A DNA stretch of 64,000 nucleotides from Stercorarius parasiticus (lineage: Eukaryota > Chordata > Aves > Charadriiformes > Stercorariidae): positions 806,001-870,000 of the forward strand of contig VWZL01001979.1 of the NCBI GenBank assembly GCA_013396915.1, given 5' to 3'. Numbering within the stretch: position 1 is the first letter of the stretch; every line of letters starts with the position of its first letter. Under the pieces are notes generated by a model, which saw only the letters and a list, made by a program, of their open reading frames with translations, was not told the origin of the DNA and did no database searches. Below are positions 37,905 through 50,125 of the stretch, one piece after another. The position numbers and the translations under genes were made by a program.

Positions 37905-40900
37905 AAATGCATGCACATGGGGAATGCATCATCGCTATAAGTAACAATGTTTATGTCGTATATTCCTAATAGATCTCTTATGAAAATTCCTACTAGAGGT
38001 GACAGTAGCTTCTGTTTAATGATAGAATTAACAAAGCCATTCCACTTAAAATGTTAAGATTTACTATATTTGATACCAAGTGTACAACAGTACACTACGC
38101 AACAAGAGAAACTGAATAACTGGTTTATCTTTGCTAGAATTTTGCAAATCACTACTTTACAAGGACAAAAAAGAATTAAACACCCTCCCCACCGCTCCTC
38201 CAACTACATTCTCATCTAGACTGACTTGAAGGACTCGTTTCTAATGAAGAGGAATTTAATTTAGGCGTTTTATCCAACTTGTTATCTGTATTCTTGAAAG
38301 AATATAAAAAAATGGCAATTAATGCCATCTATGATGGTTATGTACCATTTTCTCTGGGTTTTAGTTGCCTCCATAATAATTCTTGCATGAATTCACAGAA
38401 TAAGGAATTGGAGGCATCTATATTTCAGGGATAAGAAAGAAAATTCAGAAAGCTCACAATTCTAACTGCATTTATTTTGAAAAACCTGAGTAAATAGGCA
38501 GATTATTAAATCCTCCTAGGTCTTTAGAAGTCACTATTAACACTCTGAATATAAACCAAGCCTTTAGAAGTCACTGTCAATAATCTGAGTTCATCTACCT
38601 GAGTTAAATTGCAGCAGATGCACTTCCAGCACAGAAAAAAAGATAGTTTTCAAAGCCAACCTTTCCACTAGTCAAGATGAGATGAATAGAATTTTAAACT
38701 AAATTTTGAAGAAGGTATCATGTGGATTGCATAAGAGAAGTTCAGTCTTGATGTCAAAATTATATGAAGAGTTAATAAGTATAATGTTAGAAAGGAACTT
38801 GCAGTTCTCCTAAAACCTCAGCTGAAATGGACAATCAGGGAGTAATCAAGACTCTACAAATAATCCTCAAAAGCAGATTTTAGCTGATGGTGGGAAAAGA
38901 AACCCGTGGATAGCGAAAAAACAACTGATGATAGCAAAAAAAAAAAGTGGTGTATCAACATTTTTCTCCAGATTCTTATCACAAATAATGATCATAATGA
39001 GTTATCTTTTGCTGACATGTCTTAGTGTTCCTGAAACAGTACTCAAACTCTCTACTTGCGAGGAAGAAGGCAACTTGTCACCTGTTTAACTTGCAGAAAC
39101 ACACTATAAGACAGAAAGTTTTATAAAACTCTGATGAGATTGTGCTTGAATTTAATTGCCTGAAAAGATCTGATTTGGACATCCTGCTGCTTTTATTCAA
39201 GTGGTGATGTTATTCAACTATACTTGTGTTACTAGTCAAAGCAGCAACGCTTCCTGTCTCAGAGCAAAAAGGTTACTGAGGCATTAAAATTAATGTACAT
39301 TGATATCTGAACTTTGATTTTTTTTTGATTTTAACATTGGTCCAATGGTACTTTCTGGATGGATAAAATTCATATATTTTACTCAGACTGTCATTATGAT
39401 CTCAGAAAATTAATTTCTCACACAACTGTGAGAGATTCCTTGCTGTTCTGCTGATCATTCATGAAAGCGGTGCATGTGCCACAGTAGCTTTCAGCTCTGA
39501 GGGAAGAATGCAGACTGTAATTGTCAGAGGAAAGCAGAAACTGGTTCAATGCTTCCTGCTGAGAGCACTTCATTTTTCCTGGTAGGTTTTGGTATAACTC
39601 AGCAGAGCTCAGGGGAAAAAAGAAAAAGAAAAAAAAAACAAAAGCCCCAAAGCAAAACAAAACAAAACAAACCCCTCAGAACAGCTGACAAAGATGAAAA
39701 AATACTGAAATCTCTCCAGGACTTCTAAACCTAGAAACTGATTGATGGCTGCTGACCCCAAATCACCTACAGCTTTTAAATAGGTGCACCCCTTTTCATT
39801 TTTTTTTGGAGCCAAATGGTTTTGGATTTCTCTGATCATTAGAAAAAGAAACTTATAAATTAGAGTTGATCAGACAAGAAGAGAAGGATTTGTTAAACAG
39901 CATTGCTAATACCCATTGTGTGACTGAATTGTATACCCTTTCCTGTGGTCCAGCAATTTTCAGAGGTCTTTTGGATTGAAAAAATCCACACTGTTCTCTC
40001 TAGGAAAGTAAAAAACCCTGTCTGTATTTCCTGTAGTCTCTGAAGCTTCCTGCCTGTTCATTCCAAGATCTCCCTGGCTCTTTTCATGCTTGACAATCCT
40101 TACTTACTGAGGTTCTTGCTCACCCCCTGCATTGCAATAGCTTCTTCAAATGCTTATACTGAGCTGCAATCAGACAAAGAACTATCTTTCACTCTTTCCA
40201 TAGAGGTATCCATATGCATCAGTTAGGACAGGGAACATATATAACTTCCTTCTCTGCTGCCCAGTCACACTTATTTTAACATATTATGTAAACCACAGCA
40301 AAAATGCAAGCAAAGAAATAAAATTAATACCACTATCAAAAGTAGAGGGAGACAGATGTACCTTACAGAAAAACCTATAAAATTAATTGGTCAAGCTGAG
40401 AACTACATAAGAAGTTCTAAAAGCAATCCAGAGAATATATTGTCCATCTCTTGATAAGAGTGATTAAAAGTAAATGTTTAATCTGAACTGAAACACAAAA
40501 CCTTGATAATTCAAGAACTAAGGAAAGATTTTATGGCTTTCCAAGTTTTATTCTTATTTTGGCATTACAAATGTTACGTAACATTTGAAATGAAGACACT
40601 GGAAATTTTTACCTAAATTCTATATAGTTTCAGCCTGGGTTACAAAAAGCATCAGTCAGAGTCACATTTTTAACAGAAAAAAGTCCTCAACATTAAGAAG
40701 ACTTAAAGACAATGTTTAACATATAGTAAATTTGGAACATTATATTAACTATTATTTAAATAATATCTGAAAATTAATTCAACTTACTGTTGGTAAAATG
40801 GCTTCTGAAGCTTTTCAGAAAGTGGTATCAACATTCTAGAAGCTATAAAATATTTTTAGTTCATAGCATTTTCTTTTCTGAAGGAATGTGCATATGTTGA

Positions 40901-41989
40901 CAAAAATGCAGCCATTTACTTTTAGAAAATCCTATTTAGCTGTTCATGGGATTTTTTTGTTGTTGTTTTGAGTTATTTTCACAAATACTAAATGAAAAAG
41001 GAATTTTCATGGCTAATTTATTGGAGAGTTCACCTCACATAATTGAGATTTACAATCTAATTATGTTTTATTCTCACTTTTGGGTCGTGTACATTTTCTA
41101 ACATGTTGTCAGCTTTTTTTGTGCATAAGCATTCTTATTCAAAAAGCAGTATCTGTTTAAAACATTTCATCTGTTGACTTCCATAACACATTGCAATACA
41201 TGAGCTATACTTGGAGATTTCAATATCCATTTGAGACATTTGCAATTACTTTTATTTGACGTATGATTTAATTCATGATCTTGCATTTTGCAATAGTATT
41301 ACTCTACTTTTCCATCTGTGAAATTCAATTGTCACAAATTGTTTTCACTTCTTAGGGTCCTTTATCAGGATTAAGCATCACTAGCTCTTAAAATCTGCAC
41401 ATCTGAAAAATGTTTCTAATCTCTTCTCTAGAAAAAGCACTAATTTCACAAGTTTACTTTGTTTAAAATAAAGCTGTATTTCTGCATTATACAAATAATG
41501 AAAACAGATACATTTCTAATATCTGTAAAAGGCGATATTTCAGTACTCCTAGTCTAGATGTTGCCTATTATTTTTGTTATTCTTTGCATAGTCTTCTGTA
41601 TTGTGTCATGTAGAAATATAGATAGAAAAAAATCTGAAGTAAACTCAGATTTATAATTATGACATAATTTCTAATAATATTTAGATAATTTTCTTTCATG
41701 GAATGATAGCTGAATTTTATTGGCTTTTAGATCATACGGAAGATTTGAATGTTAGAACAGATAAATTATTTCATGACAAATCAAGGTCTGTAACACTGGG
41801 GCTTGTCTTCTGTGGAAAAGATCAGCTATAAAAATGATACCTGAGATAGGTAATCAAAGTCAAACTTGAAGTATTACAGTCAAGGATGTGATACTAACGT
41901 CAGATTACAGTTGTAGGTTGTTGGCAATAGAATACCCAGTTCTACATATAGAAGTGTCATTTGAATTTAGAGTTCTATATTTGGCTTTT
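37905..41989. other. AT-rich non-coding sequence, nothing recognised
   Basis: Contains the short tandem duplication at 38522 and an A-rich run at 39617-39670. Nothing else was recognised. Confidence 0.6.
38522..38588. repeat. Two-copy tandem duplication, 40-bp spacing
   Basis: CTTTAGAAGTCACTATTAAC recurs 40 bases later as CTTTAGAAGTCACTGTCAAT, both followed by an (A)CTCTGA/(A)ATCTGA word. Confidence 0.75.
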
Positions 41990-42179
41990 ACAGAATAACA
42001 GAATGGTTGGAAGGAGCCTCTGGGGGTCATCTTGTCCAACCTCACGCTCAAGCAGGATCACCTAGAGCTGGCTGCCCAGGACTGTGTCCAGTCAGGTTTT
42101 GAATACATGCACAGATGGGGACATCACAACCTCCCTGGGCAACCTGCCCATGTGTTTGGCTACCCTCACAGTAAAAAAA
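41990..42179 (-). mobile_element. CR1 LINE, 3' part in normal orientation (minus strand)
   Basis: The plus strand begins with the reversed CR1 terminus (ACAGAATAACAGAATGG, TGGAAGGAGCCTCTGGGGGT) and runs to CTACCCTCACAGT plus a 13-base A-run (42173-42185). In element sense this is the final 190 bp or so, starting at the TTACTGTGAGGGT region. It is paired with the oppositely oriented segment that follows. Confidence 0.93.
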
Positions 42180-42185
42180 AAAAAA

Positions 42186-42545
42186 GTGTTTGCTTGCTTG
42201 CTCATATGGAGATTCCACTCAGGTCTAGTGAAGACACAACTGGAGTTCTGTGTCCAGTTCTGGGCACCCCAGTACAAGAAAGGTATGAACACATTGGACT
42301 GGGTCCAGAGAAAGGCCACTAAGATGATTAAGGGACTGGAGCATCTTTCCTATGAGGATAAACTGAGAGAGCTGGGGTTGTTTAACCTGGAAGCAAGAAG
42401 GCTCAAGGGGATCTTATCTATGTGTATAAATACCTGATAGGAGGGAATGAAGACGAGGCAGCCAGACTTCTCGGTAGTCTCCACTGACAGGACAAGAAGA
42501 ATCGGGCACAAACTGAAACACATTAAATCAAGACTCACCAACATT
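42186..42545 (+). mobile_element. CR1 LINE, inverted 5' segment (plus strand)
   Basis: CR1 sequence from about CAGGTCTAGTGAAGACACAA through GTGTCCAGTTCTGGGCACCC, GGACTGGAGCATCTTTCC and GAGAGAGCTGGGGTTGTTTA to CGGGCACAAACTGAAACACA. In element coordinates it ends only about 25 bases before the minus-strand piece at 41990-42179 begins. This fits one insertion with an inverted 5' end better than two independent ones. Confidence 0.9.
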
Positions 42546-42668
42546 GTTAATATTATCTGAGCCTACAGTGGGGAAGTAATTCATAAATATGATATGCCTT
42601 AAATGAACAGCCAATATTCCAGGAGTGAGTTTTCTGTAGATAAGAATTCTTTTAGTTTTGTGTTTACC

Positions 42669-43745
42669 TGGCAAGGTTTTGGTAGTATGAGGTCTGCAGG
42701 AGTGGCTTCTGTGAGAAGATGCTAGAAGCTTTCCTCCCCATGACTGACAGAGTGAGTGCCAACTGGCTGCAGGACAGATCTGCCACTGGCAAAGTCTGCG
42801 GCAATCAGCAATGGTGGTGGCACCTCTGTGATAACATATTTAAGAAGGGGGAAAAACTGCTGCACCACAAAAGCCAGAAGAGAGGAGGTGATAATACGTA
42901 AGAGAAACAACCCTGCAGACACTGAGGTCAGTGAAGAAGGAGGGGGAGGAGGTGTTCCAGGCACTGAAGCACAGATTTCCCTGCAGCCTGTGGTGAAGAC
43001 CATGGTGAAACAGCTTGTTCCCCTGCAGCCCATCGAGGTCCATGGTGGAGAAGACATACACCTGCAGCCTGTGGAGGACCCCATACCAGAGTAGGTGGAT
43101 GGGCTAGAAGAAGTCTGTGACCCTGTGGAGACCCCTCGCTGGAGCAGGCTCCTGGCAAGAACTGTGACCCCATGAAGAGGAACCCATGCTGGAGCAGTTC
43201 ATTCCTGAAGGACTGCATCCTGTGGAAAGGGCATGTGGAAAGGACCCACATTGGAGCAGTTCTTGAAGAACTGCAACCTATAAGAAGGACTTACATTGGA
43301 GAAGTTGGTGGAGGACGGTCTCCCATGGATGGGACCCCATTCTGGAGCAGGGGAAGAGTGTGAAGAGAAAGGAGTGGCAGAGATAACGTGTGATGAACCG
43401 CCTGCAACTTCCAATCCCTTCCCCCGGTGCTGCTCAGGGGGAGGAGGTAGAAAAAAATTGAGAGTGAGTTGAGCACGGGAAGAAGGCAGGGGTGGGGAGA
43501 AGGTGTTTTAAGATTTGTTTTTGTTTCTTATTATCCTACTCTGACTTCTAATTGTCAATAAATTACATTAATTTCCCCAAGTTGAGTTTGTTTTGCCCGT
43601 GACGGTAATTGGTGAGTGATCTCCCTGTCCTTATCTCAACCCATGAGCCTTTCTTCATGTTTTTCTCCACCTGTCCAGCTGAAGAAGGGGAGTGATAGTG
43701 TTGCTTGGTGTGCACCTGGCATCCAGCCAAAGTTAACTGACCACA
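42669..43745 (+). mobile_element. ERV solo LTR, near full length, plus strand
   Basis: Runs from TGGCAAGGTTTTGGTAG to GTTAACTGACCACA, about 1.08 kb with TG...CA ends. It contains the promoter-like CATATTTAAGAAGG (42835-42848), a long middle part of imperfect repeats built on GGAGCAG and CTGCAGCC(T/C)(G/A)TGG words, and AATAAA at 43557. The TTGAGTTTGTTTTGCCCGTG segment lies in the U5-like end. Overlapping short frames on both strands are by-products of the repeats. No flanking internal retroviral region and no exact target duplication were seen. Diverged copies lie at 8.0 kb (minus) and 53.8 kb (plus). Confidence 0.85.
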
Positions 43746-43944
43746 GTCATCAAAGTTCGTTGAAGGAGTTGGGAAGAGAGTGAAGAAAGGGAAGGTTAGC
43801 TACATGGCTATGACCCAAGCATTTCAGAATTCACTAAGAATTATTGCTTTTAATTCGAGTTGGAACAATGGGTAAGAGGAGATCAGTTTGTCATAATGAT
43901 CCTCTTGATCATCTTTTTTAATTAGTTTTCTTCATGGATTTACA
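43746..43944. other. Spacer, nothing recognised
   Basis: Short non-repetitive stretch between an LTR and a CR1 tail. No primer-binding site is seen at the LTR edge. Confidence 0.5.
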
Positions 43945-44200
43945 ATCATAGAATATCTTGAGTTGGAAGGGACTCATAAGGATCATTGAGTCCAACTCCC
44001 TGCTCATCTCAGGACTATCTAAAAAAAAGCCATATGACTAAGGGCATTGTCCAGACATTCTTTGAACTCTGACAAGGCTGGTGACATAACCACTTCCCTG
44101 GGGAGCCTGTTCCAGTGACCGGCCACTCTTTCAGTGAAGAACCTTTTCCTAATATCCAATCTGAACTTCCCCTGATGCAGCTTCATTCCATTTCAATAAG
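43945..44200 (-). mobile_element. CR1 LINE 3' tail fragment
   Basis: The plus strand shows AATCATAGAATATCTTGAGT, TGGAAGGGACTCATAAGGAT, GAGTCCAACTCCCTGCTC, CACTTCCCTGGGGAGCCTGT and GTGAAGAACCTTTTCCTAAT, which is the CR1 terminus in reverse. It is a different subfamily from the 42 kb copy. Confidence 0.93.
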
Positions 44201-47200
44201 AGTAGAGTGGTGAACACCTATGTTAACAGATTCTGCTCACATTTAAAGCTTAACTGATAAAGCAGCAATCTGCTGGTCCCTGGTGTTTGTTTCAGAATCT
44301 AAAAACTGTCCAACTACACTTAATAAATCATAAGCTGGTCTTGCTGCTGCTCTCATGATATTCTGTTAAGATTTGAAGATGAAACTCCTCACAGAGAGGT
44401 TACAACATTTAAAATATTCAAAAGCAGTGGACGCAAACCCTGAGCTGTCTTAGCTGCCATGGTTTCACTCACATATCTGAAGCTATGTCAATCTTTTCTC
44501 TGAACAATTGACCTCTTATGACTCCACAGTACCCATTGTCACTATAAGCTTTATTACAGTTGAGATTTGGGCAAGATCTCACAAGTTACTAACAGAATCT
44601 GAACCAGAAGTTGTATATCAACTTCCTCATGATCTGTGCTAAAGCTGGTGGGTCTCTTAAACTTGTTTATTTAGCTTTCACATAGGAAGTGCTTTATGAC
44701 TGGCCAGCCTAGGCATAAACAGAGAAAGTTCAATTCCTCAAATCTGATTTTCAAAGTCTAAGGCTAAGAGAATGCAGGGTTGCAAAAAGTTGCCCAGAAA
44801 AGTAATAAACAACTATTTCCAGTTTACAAATAGCTTATACAAATCTAAATAAACTACGTGGAAATTTTCAAGTTTCAGCGAGCGTTACCAAATGTTAAAT
44901 GAACACGTATAGCAAAGATCATGGATAATTGTCAGCCATGGATATAAGCAAGCTACTTAACACCTTCAAGAAAAAGTAATAGCGTGTTAACATTTATATC
45001 AGTTCTTAGTATTTATGTACAATTGGAACAAACATGCAAAAGGTATGGTAATTAGTTAATAATATTTTTTTTCATACAGTGTACATTTCATGATTATTGG
45101 ATTTATATCTAATACCCTCCAAAAAATCTAAAAAGCAGGTAATACTAATCATAGGAAATGTTTTCATATAAGAGTGGTTATGACTGACCAATAAATCCCT
45201 ACAGTGGACGAAGGCTCGGAGATTGGCAAAGACCATGTGCCCATGAAGGTCAGGGAATAATGTAGGGTGTGACTGCATGTATTATTAATTGTTAATTGTT
45301 ATATTATCCCTATAGCTAATCATATAACAAGATTCTAGCACGTTGGCTTGCAAAAACATAGAAGAAAAAGACCTACTCCCATGTATCTTCACAGACTCAG
45401 TCTGCAAATTAAAAAATGTAAGAGAAAAAATTTATAGCAGGGTCAAAAAAAGATACTGACTTTTCTAGAAAGTAATTAGAAATGCATTTCACTGCAGAAC
45501 TTCAGTCCTTCCTTTCTCCCCTCCACCCCCCTAGTTTTATTCCTTTATACTTTTGCATTTGGTACATATTGAAAGATTTTTGTATTCTCACCATACAGTA
45601 GTTGAAAGCCCCTTTTAATTTCCTTGTTATATCTTACTCATTTCCCCCATTTATAGCTGTAATAGCCTTTCTAAGAGTGGGATTTTTTTGAGTTGTACAT
45701 TTGCTATTACTCTGTTCCCAGTCCTTGCCTTGTGAATGCATCTTTCAACTTTCTTTTGTGTATATACTGTGGCATTACAAAAGGATAGATTTAAAACTGT
45801 TAAAGGTTTGACTGCTAAGCCATGAAACCAAGACCTGTCAGAATTAAGGCTGAAACTCTAGCCTGACATTGGCCTCTTAGTATAAATCCAGTCCCTCAAG
45901 AAATCCTCTTAACTAGTTCCTTTTTCCACGATCATACTTGTAGTTCAAATAGAAAATTATTATAATCCTTTAAGCAGAAGAATTATATTAAATGCAATTC
46001 TTTCAAATTTATGGTGAAATTATGCAGACAGACACAGGAAAAGAGAGGCAAGATCACCACCTGATCACGTACTGCGGAGCCACCTCAAGTTATTTGTCAT
46101 AGGTCGACTGCAGTATAGAATACTTAAAGCAGCAAACTGACAGTCTCTAGAATGAAATGGAAATAAATAGATTTCTTAGAGACAAAAGTCCGATAATTTT
46201 TTCTAAGTTATGGTTAGTAACATACTTTCCCCTGATTTATAAGCAGGGCTGATCAAACAATAACTTGTTTTGATTATTTTAAGGCACTTGGAGGAGAATC
46301 TTCGGCAATAAATTTTGATATGTGAGGTTTTTGCATAAAAAAGGAAATATTTCATAGAAAGTGTAAAAAAAAATTAAAAAATCCACCATTTCATATTATT
46401 TTCCATTTTCAAATTTTCTTCTAATTTCTTTGCCCCTTTCACCTCTTGTCCCTTTGAAAGGGGAGAAAACAGAAAAGCATCTGAAAAAAAACCCCAAATA
46501 TTTTGAATTTTTTACATATTTTATTTTTATCTATTAATCAAATGACAACCCCTCACCCGCCCAAACAATTCCCTTTTTTAAAATTTCAAATCATGAAATA
46601 CTCCTGCCAGTACCCTGCACGCGTCCCATTTTTACTAGTGCATTTCCACATTTGTCATTGGGTTCTAATCATCATCTTACCTCCACACAACCAATGTGAA
46701 GCTGAATTAATTGAGAAGTGCTGTATTTCTACATTTTTCTTTGTGTCACTTTCTATTTTTACCAAAGTTTTTGTCTTGGAATTTTTTTCTAATTGTTTTA
46801 TTTTCTGACACAAATTCCTACTTGTTTTTTGCTTTTTCAATATTTGAGTATAGAAGCAATTCATATGGCTTCCTATTTCCTTTTTGCTAGTGTTTACTGT
46901 ACTTTGCCTTGGCACAATGTGTACATTAGAAAACACCTATCTATTCCAGAAATAAATGAGCCATGCTTACTTTGAAATAGATGTAAGGTAATTTAATATT
47001 CAAATGACAAAAAAGCCCCAAACAAACAAAAAATAAACCAAAAAAACAGTGCCCTGGAATTGTTCAATTTACTAGTATAGTAGAATCTCCTAAATCTCCT
47101 ATATCATAAATATCTTCCTGACTTCTCTAGTGTGTTCCCCTCTCCCTGTTGTGGTGTTGTTTTTTTTTTTCCTTTCCTCCATTTCACCAATTTATTTCAC

Positions 47201-49645
47201 CAATAAACACATACTTTTGAAAAGTCTTGTGAGGGGCTACAACAAATTTTGAAAGTGATTTTTTTTTCCTTTACTAGATTTGCTTTTGTTTTGCTCATCT
47301 TTTGTAATCTGAATGAATAAACAGATAAATAAGATTGCATAAAAGCAGTCCCAGTATGGTACCTTCAAACCATACACTTCAAACACTGGTCTTGGCTTTG
47401 AAACCTACTTACCTACTTTAAGTTTTCCATAGGCAAAACCACACATAATTATAGATTACAAAGCCATTAATTAGGTAGAAGTTGTACTGTTCTTCTTCTA
47501 TTCAATTGTGTGTCAATTTTTTTTTAAAGTTTCATTCCAAGATGTGACATAAAGCTTGGTATCTATGGAGGACATTAGCTAGGCTATGTGGCTTCTCTAA
47601 AATAAATATTGTAGCATTATAACTAGGCACATGTTGCATTTGGAAATAACCTTAAACAGCTTCTAATTATTTCAGACTGAATATTTAATGCACTCAAATA
47701 ACTCTGTAACCTTTTCATTTAAGCTTATTGAACAGATGTAATACTATATTGTCATACTAGACAGAAGATTCAACTTGATTCATAACAGTATAGAACTGGG
47801 TTACATTTGTGGCAGTTAACATTTTGACAATACAAATGTATACAATTTTAATTTTTCCTATTATTAAAATTTTGTGGTTTTTTTCTAAAAAGAATATGTT
47901 TTTTAAATAATATAAGCAACAAACTATTCAGTGTTACTAGGAAAAGAAAAAGCAGAAAATTATATTTCTCTCTAACAAATGCATTTTAGAACTGTAATTG
48001 GTAATCAATGGAACATTTAAAAATAGAAAGAAGAGGAAGGTAACTATATACAAGTGCATTGCTAGCTAACCATCAGACTAAAATATTTTAAAATGGTAAT
48101 AATTCCTCATAAAGTAGTTAGGCTTAACATCTGTTCAGCTAATTGACAGTAATCATTCTTACAGAACAGGCCAGGAGATTATCCCCTAACTCACAGATTG
48201 CCTTTATGACTGAAATAGTCAAATATAAACTTATAACCTATTTTAAAATTCTTATTTATTTCCTTGTAGCATGGAACAGACATTACATAAGCACAATCAC
48301 AATAGCTACTTAGAGGCATTTCCTACCACCTAGAGTCCCCATCCCTCCTGTTCTTGAGCTTAAAATGAAATGGCAAGAGTTAGGAACTTGACATATGCCT
48401 AGTAACTTTCTGCAGAAATGTGCAGTGATGTGCTAGGTTTTCCCTCACTTGCTAAAGAGGGCAGCAAACGAACCCTATGTGAATGAAATTCTCTCAAAGT
48501 AAACATGGAAATTTGCAACATAGGAGATTTTGATGTGGGGAGGAGAAAGCTGTGAACTTAAATATTAAATACATCGAAAATTAATAGGAAGAAAAAATGT
48601 CTTTTAACGTAAAGAAAAATATTGCTCAGCCTAATAGATTTTGTGATGTATGGTATTTAGTACTATGTGTCTACTGGTCACGTCTGCCATTTACAAATCT
48701 AGTACCACCAGTGTGTGTCTGCCATCATCTCGGTATCACTTCAGTTCAGAGCATGTAACTGGAAAAAGAGAGAGAGAGAAAGATTTATGCTCTGTTTCAA
48801 AACTGTCTATTCCAGCCTTTAACTGAGTGAACTTCTCTTGTGGTAGAAAGCATAATCTTTACGGTAGAAGTCACTTTCTCATGAATGTATGACAGAGGGC
48901 TAATGATGCCTCATACACACAGGAGATCATTGTAAAAGATGAGTTTACAGAGATAAGTTATAGGCTTTAGGAAAATGAGATTTGATCATTCAAGCATTTC
49001 AGGTGATGATCATGAGAACAGTTAATGAACTTGAAAAAAGGTGTTAGCTCTCCTGAGACAATCTTCTAGTGGCTGGGAGGTTGCAGAAGCAATTGTGATA
49101 CGACATAGCAAATGGAGAGTCAATTAAACTAATTATCAGAAGTGTTACTATATGTTGCCGTACTGTAAATACAAAAATCTATTACTTAAATTTTAAAAAA
49201 GAAATAAAAAATCCCAACATGTAGGTTTTAGATTTTCTAGTCTAAAACATAATACATATCTCATCCTTTCCCATCCAAGCAAACAATCATCACAGTAGGT
49301 TAATTATTTCTGTTAATAGAACACAGATTTCAAAGTACTGTGATTTCAGGAACAACGCTGAATTCTCAGGTAATCCTGACTCATTGTGAAGACTTTTGTG
49401 ACTGTCCAAAAATTTCATAAATTTTAACACAAATTCAAAATAACTGTTTATCACAATCCTCTTAGGCATCCAATCCTAATTTTTAAAAATAAAAATAATG
49501 TACTCCAGAAGCATAATCTATGTAATGTCTGTTGCACAACCAAGTGCATTGTTAAAAGTAACAGCCCAGGTAAACCATAACATACAATACCCAACATTTT
49601 AGTCAGTTTACAGTATCATCTCTGTCATACAGGAAATAGTGTAAG
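44201..49645. other. AT-rich non-coding sequence, nothing recognised
   Basis: No exon, RNA gene or classifiable repeat. There are T-rich runs at about 47159 and 47517 and a short (GA)n at 48768-48782. Confidence 0.6.
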
Positions 49646-49647
49646 TT

Positions 49648-50125
49648 AAGAGAGACAGGGAACTACTGGAGAGAGTCCAGCGTAGGGCAACAAAGATGAT
49701 TGAGGGATTGGAGCATCTCCCTTATGAGGAAAGGCTGAGAGAACTGGGACTCTTTAGCCTGGAGAAGAGAAGGCTGAGGGGAGACCTTATTAACGTTTAC
49801 AAGTATCTAAAGGGTGGGTTTAAGGAGGATGGAGCCGGACCCTTTTCAGTGGTTCCCAGTAACAGGACGAGGGGTACCGGGCACAAGGTGGAACATAGGA
49901 AGTTCCGATCAAGTATGAGAAAAAACTTCTTTACAGTGAGGGTAACAGAGCACTGGAACAGGCTGCCCAGGGAGGTTGTGGAGTCCCCTTCTCTGGAGCC
50001 TTTCAAGACCTGCCTGGGTGCAGTCCTGAGTAACGTGCTCTAGGCAATCCTGCTTTAGCAGGGGAGTTGGACTAGATGATCTCTAGAGGTCCCTTCCAAC
50101 TCTGAAAAATTTCATGATTCCATGA
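49648..50125 (+). mobile_element. CR1 LINE 3' fragment
   Basis: CR1 tail with GAACTACTGGAGAGAGTCCA, GGATTGGAGCATCTCCC, CTGGAGAAGAGAAGGCTGAG, AACTTCTTTACAGTGAGGGT, CACTGGAACAGGCTGCCC and the terminus GGTCCCTTCCAACTCTG ... TTCATGATTCC. A 115-codon open frame is the remaining C-terminal end of ORF2, unusually uninterrupted for a copy of this length. Confidence 0.95.

Noticed and set aside
42719..43476. Cluster of overlapping frames on both strands
   Set aside because: They fall entirely inside an ERV LTR and reflect its GC-rich internal repeats.
49696..50043. 115-codon protein at 49.7 kb
   Set aside because: It is the C-terminal remnant of CR1 ORF2 and its 3' region, not an independent gene.
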